Translations under genes and position numbers: made by a program
Source: an uncultured Bacilli bacterium
Lineage (GTDB): Bacteria > Bacillota_I > Bacilli_A > RF39 > UBA660
Reading direction: 5' to 3'
NCBI GenBank assembly: GCA_949746915.1
Contig: CATKEA010000065.1
Location: 1-6,104, forward strand
Length of the DNA stretch: 6,104 nucleotides
Notes under the pieces: generated by a model
Database searches by the model: none
What the model was told of the DNA's origin: nothing
Seen by the model: only the letters and a program-made list of their open reading frames with translations
Shown here: positions 4,946 through 6,104 of the stretch, in pieces
How the letters are laid out: each line of letters opens with the position of its first letter
How positions within the stretch are numbered: the stretch's first letter is position 1

Positions 4946-6104
4946 TTATAATGCTAGAACAATTCGGAAACAATTATACTCAATTATTGAACCAGTATGG
5001 TAATGAAATGCAAATTGGCCTGAATCAAGACCTACGTGATAAGAACCACCACGTCCTAACCAAGGATTTATATTATAGATGAAATATGCAGATTCTACAT
5101 ACCATGAGCCTATTAGTCTGCTTTCATTATTTGCATAAATTAATTCCTTAAATGGTCCAACCTCAAATGTTGCATCTCCAAACTGGCCTCTTGTATAATC
5201 TGAAGGACTCGTTCCATATGTATATTTATCATAATACTTTTCTTCTGGCCATGAGTATCCTGATATTAGGCTTCCACCTTCCCCATAACCTCCAGTAAAT
5301 CCTGAATTATTTGCTGTATTTTGTCCAGAGAAAAGTTTTCCATTTTGATCCATCATTACTCCCATGACGTATTCCCAGGCTCCTCCTGACATATCATATA
5401 TACCAGAAATATTTCCTGTTGTACTTGCTAAGTATCCTGTTTCGGTATTATATGGTTGTGTTATATCAGGGGTAGTTCCATATTTATTACATTCTCTATT
5501 ATCAGCTGTCCACCCACAAGTTGGCTCATTTACTGATGCATAACCTGTTATATAATTACTATTATTATTGAATCTAACACTAGTTTCAGATCCATATTTT
5601 GAATGCTGTAAATAAGCAATTGCTCCCCATTCACTATTCTTCATCATGTGTGAATCTAAGTTTCTTTTATAATCATATGTTGTATAAAAAGCATTTCCTA
5701 CTTGGATATTTCTCCAACTTACTACATTCGGCTTTATTTGGACTCCATCTGCATTTCTCGAATTATCTGGGTTACTATTTGATTTACTTGTTTCAAACTT
5801 TCCTACCCACATTCCATTTGTATCAAAACTTGTAAAAGCTGGATGCGTTAACCATTCACCTTTCTTATTTCCAGTTGATGGAATTACTCCTTTAGGTTCA
5901 AACTCTACTTCTATAGTTTGGACTTTGGTACTATCTATATCTGTTAAACCACTGTACTTCTCATCATTAAATATTTTATAACGATATCTTGGTATCCATA
6001 CAAAGTAACTTTCTATATTATCTTCTGGTATTGTTGTTCCATCTGCATAATCAATACTTTTATCTTTTAATATTACTGCATTGGCCCATATCTTTTCTTC
6101 ATAA
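4946..6104 (-). CDS. FGE/SUMF1-like (C-type-lectin fold) surface protein, 5' end outside the window
   Basis: The frame is open from the window edge to the TAA at 4946-4948, giving 385 visible residues. The ATG at 5812 is internal: it has no ribosome-binding site, and the 97 residues before it carry family-like sequence (KIWANAVILKD, ESYFVWIPRYRYKIF, THPAF). The rest is typical of the formylglycine-generating enzyme/sulfatase-modifying factor fold: NSEWGAIAYLQ (156-166), GNISGIYDMSGGAWEYVMGV (230-249, the counterpart of the family's GNVWEWV), GSWYVE (332-337), and the closing RGGS...CFRIVL (351-383). The cysteines seen (C196, C205, C378) do not form the catalytic pair of true FGE, so a sulfatase-activating role is unlikely. 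From memory, relatives occur as multiple paralogs in gut Bacilli, often with an N-terminal pilin-like or signal segment, and are presumed extracellular; that part lies beyond the window. The C-terminal block resembles the variable region of diversity-generating retroelement targets, but no reverse transcriptase or template is present here. Confidence 0.8.
   Translation of the reverse strand, partial: YEEKIWANAVILKDKSIDYADGTTIPEDNIESYFVWIPRYRYKIFNDEKYSGLTDIDSTKVQTIEVEFEPKGVIPSTGNKKGEWLTHPAFTSFDTNGMWVGKFETSKSNSNPDNSRNADGVQIKPNVVSWRNIQVGNAFYTTYDYKRNLDSHMMKNSEWGAIAYLQHSKYGSETSVRFNNNSNYITGYASVNEPTCGWTADNRECNKYGTTPDITQPYNTETGYLASTTGNISGIYDMSGGAWEYVMGVMMDQNGKLFSGQNTANNSGFTGGYGEGGSLISGYSWPEEKYYDKYTYGTSPSDYTRGQFGDATFEVGPFKELIYANNESRLIGSWYVESAYFIYNINPWLGRGGSYHVGLDSGQFAFHYHTGSIIEYNCFRIVLAL

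Noticed and set aside
5812..5812. ATG at 5812 as start of the FGE-like protein
   Set aside because: There is no Shine-Dalgarno upstream, and 97 more in-frame codons with family-like sequence reach the window edge.
5599..5835. Open frame of 78 codons on the plus strand
   Set aside because: It is antisense to the FGE-like coding sequence, whose frame is clearly conserved; the product looks like chance translation.
1..6104. Search for CRISPR, tRNA/rRNA, insertion sequence ends, toxin-antitoxin or defence genes
   Set aside because: No regularly spaced repeats, cloverleaf, transposase motifs or recognisable defence domains were seen on either strand.

Overview
The window is AT-rich DNA typical of a low-GC Firmicutes/Bacilli chromosome. 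Seven coding units are packed tightly, most with purine-rich ribosome-binding sites of the AGGAGGTGAT type and stem-loop/U-run terminators. All 18 tryptophans in the predicted proteins are TGG, and no gene ends in TGA, so there is no sign of the mycoplasma UGA=Trp code. An M15 (VanY-type) cell-wall peptidase suggests the cell makes peptidoglycan. The last gene belongs to a family with the FGE/SUMF fold that I associate with uncultured gut Bacilli (RF39-like and 'Firmicutes CAG' genomes); the lineage is an inference.

Layout. At 1-754 (minus) lies a membrane-anchored VanY-like carboxypeptidase, with an extended -10 promoter upstream and a terminator over its stop codon. It is divergent from 845-1810 (plus), a complete UV-damage endonuclease (uvsE). 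At 1803-2635 (minus) is an unrecognised gene split in two by what looks like a 5-bp tandem duplication; removing one copy restores a frame of about 275 codons. It overlaps the end of uvsE tail to tail by 8 bp. At 2710-4158 (minus) is a protein with the fold of cofactor-independent phosphoglycerate mutase whose catalytic and metal-binding residues are almost all replaced, so probably a pseudoenzyme. It has its own near-consensus promoter and a strong terminator. At 4331-4819 (minus) is an exported, C-terminally anchored thioredoxin-like protein with a CPHC active site, again with its own promoter and terminator. At 4946-6104 (minus) is the C-terminal 385 residues of a large FGE/SUMF-like (C-type-lectin-fold) protein that runs off the window edge.

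The genes look like independent single-gene units rather than one pathway. Three concern the cell envelope or exterior (VanY-like, thioredoxin-like, probably the FGE-like protein), one is DNA repair, and two have unknown roles. There is no intergenic stretch above 300 bases, and I see no RNA gene, CRISPR array, insertion sequence or defence cassette. The items most worth following are the decayed phosphoglycerate-mutase protein, the frame-breaking 5-bp duplication, and the possibly hypervariable C-terminus of the FGE-like protein.
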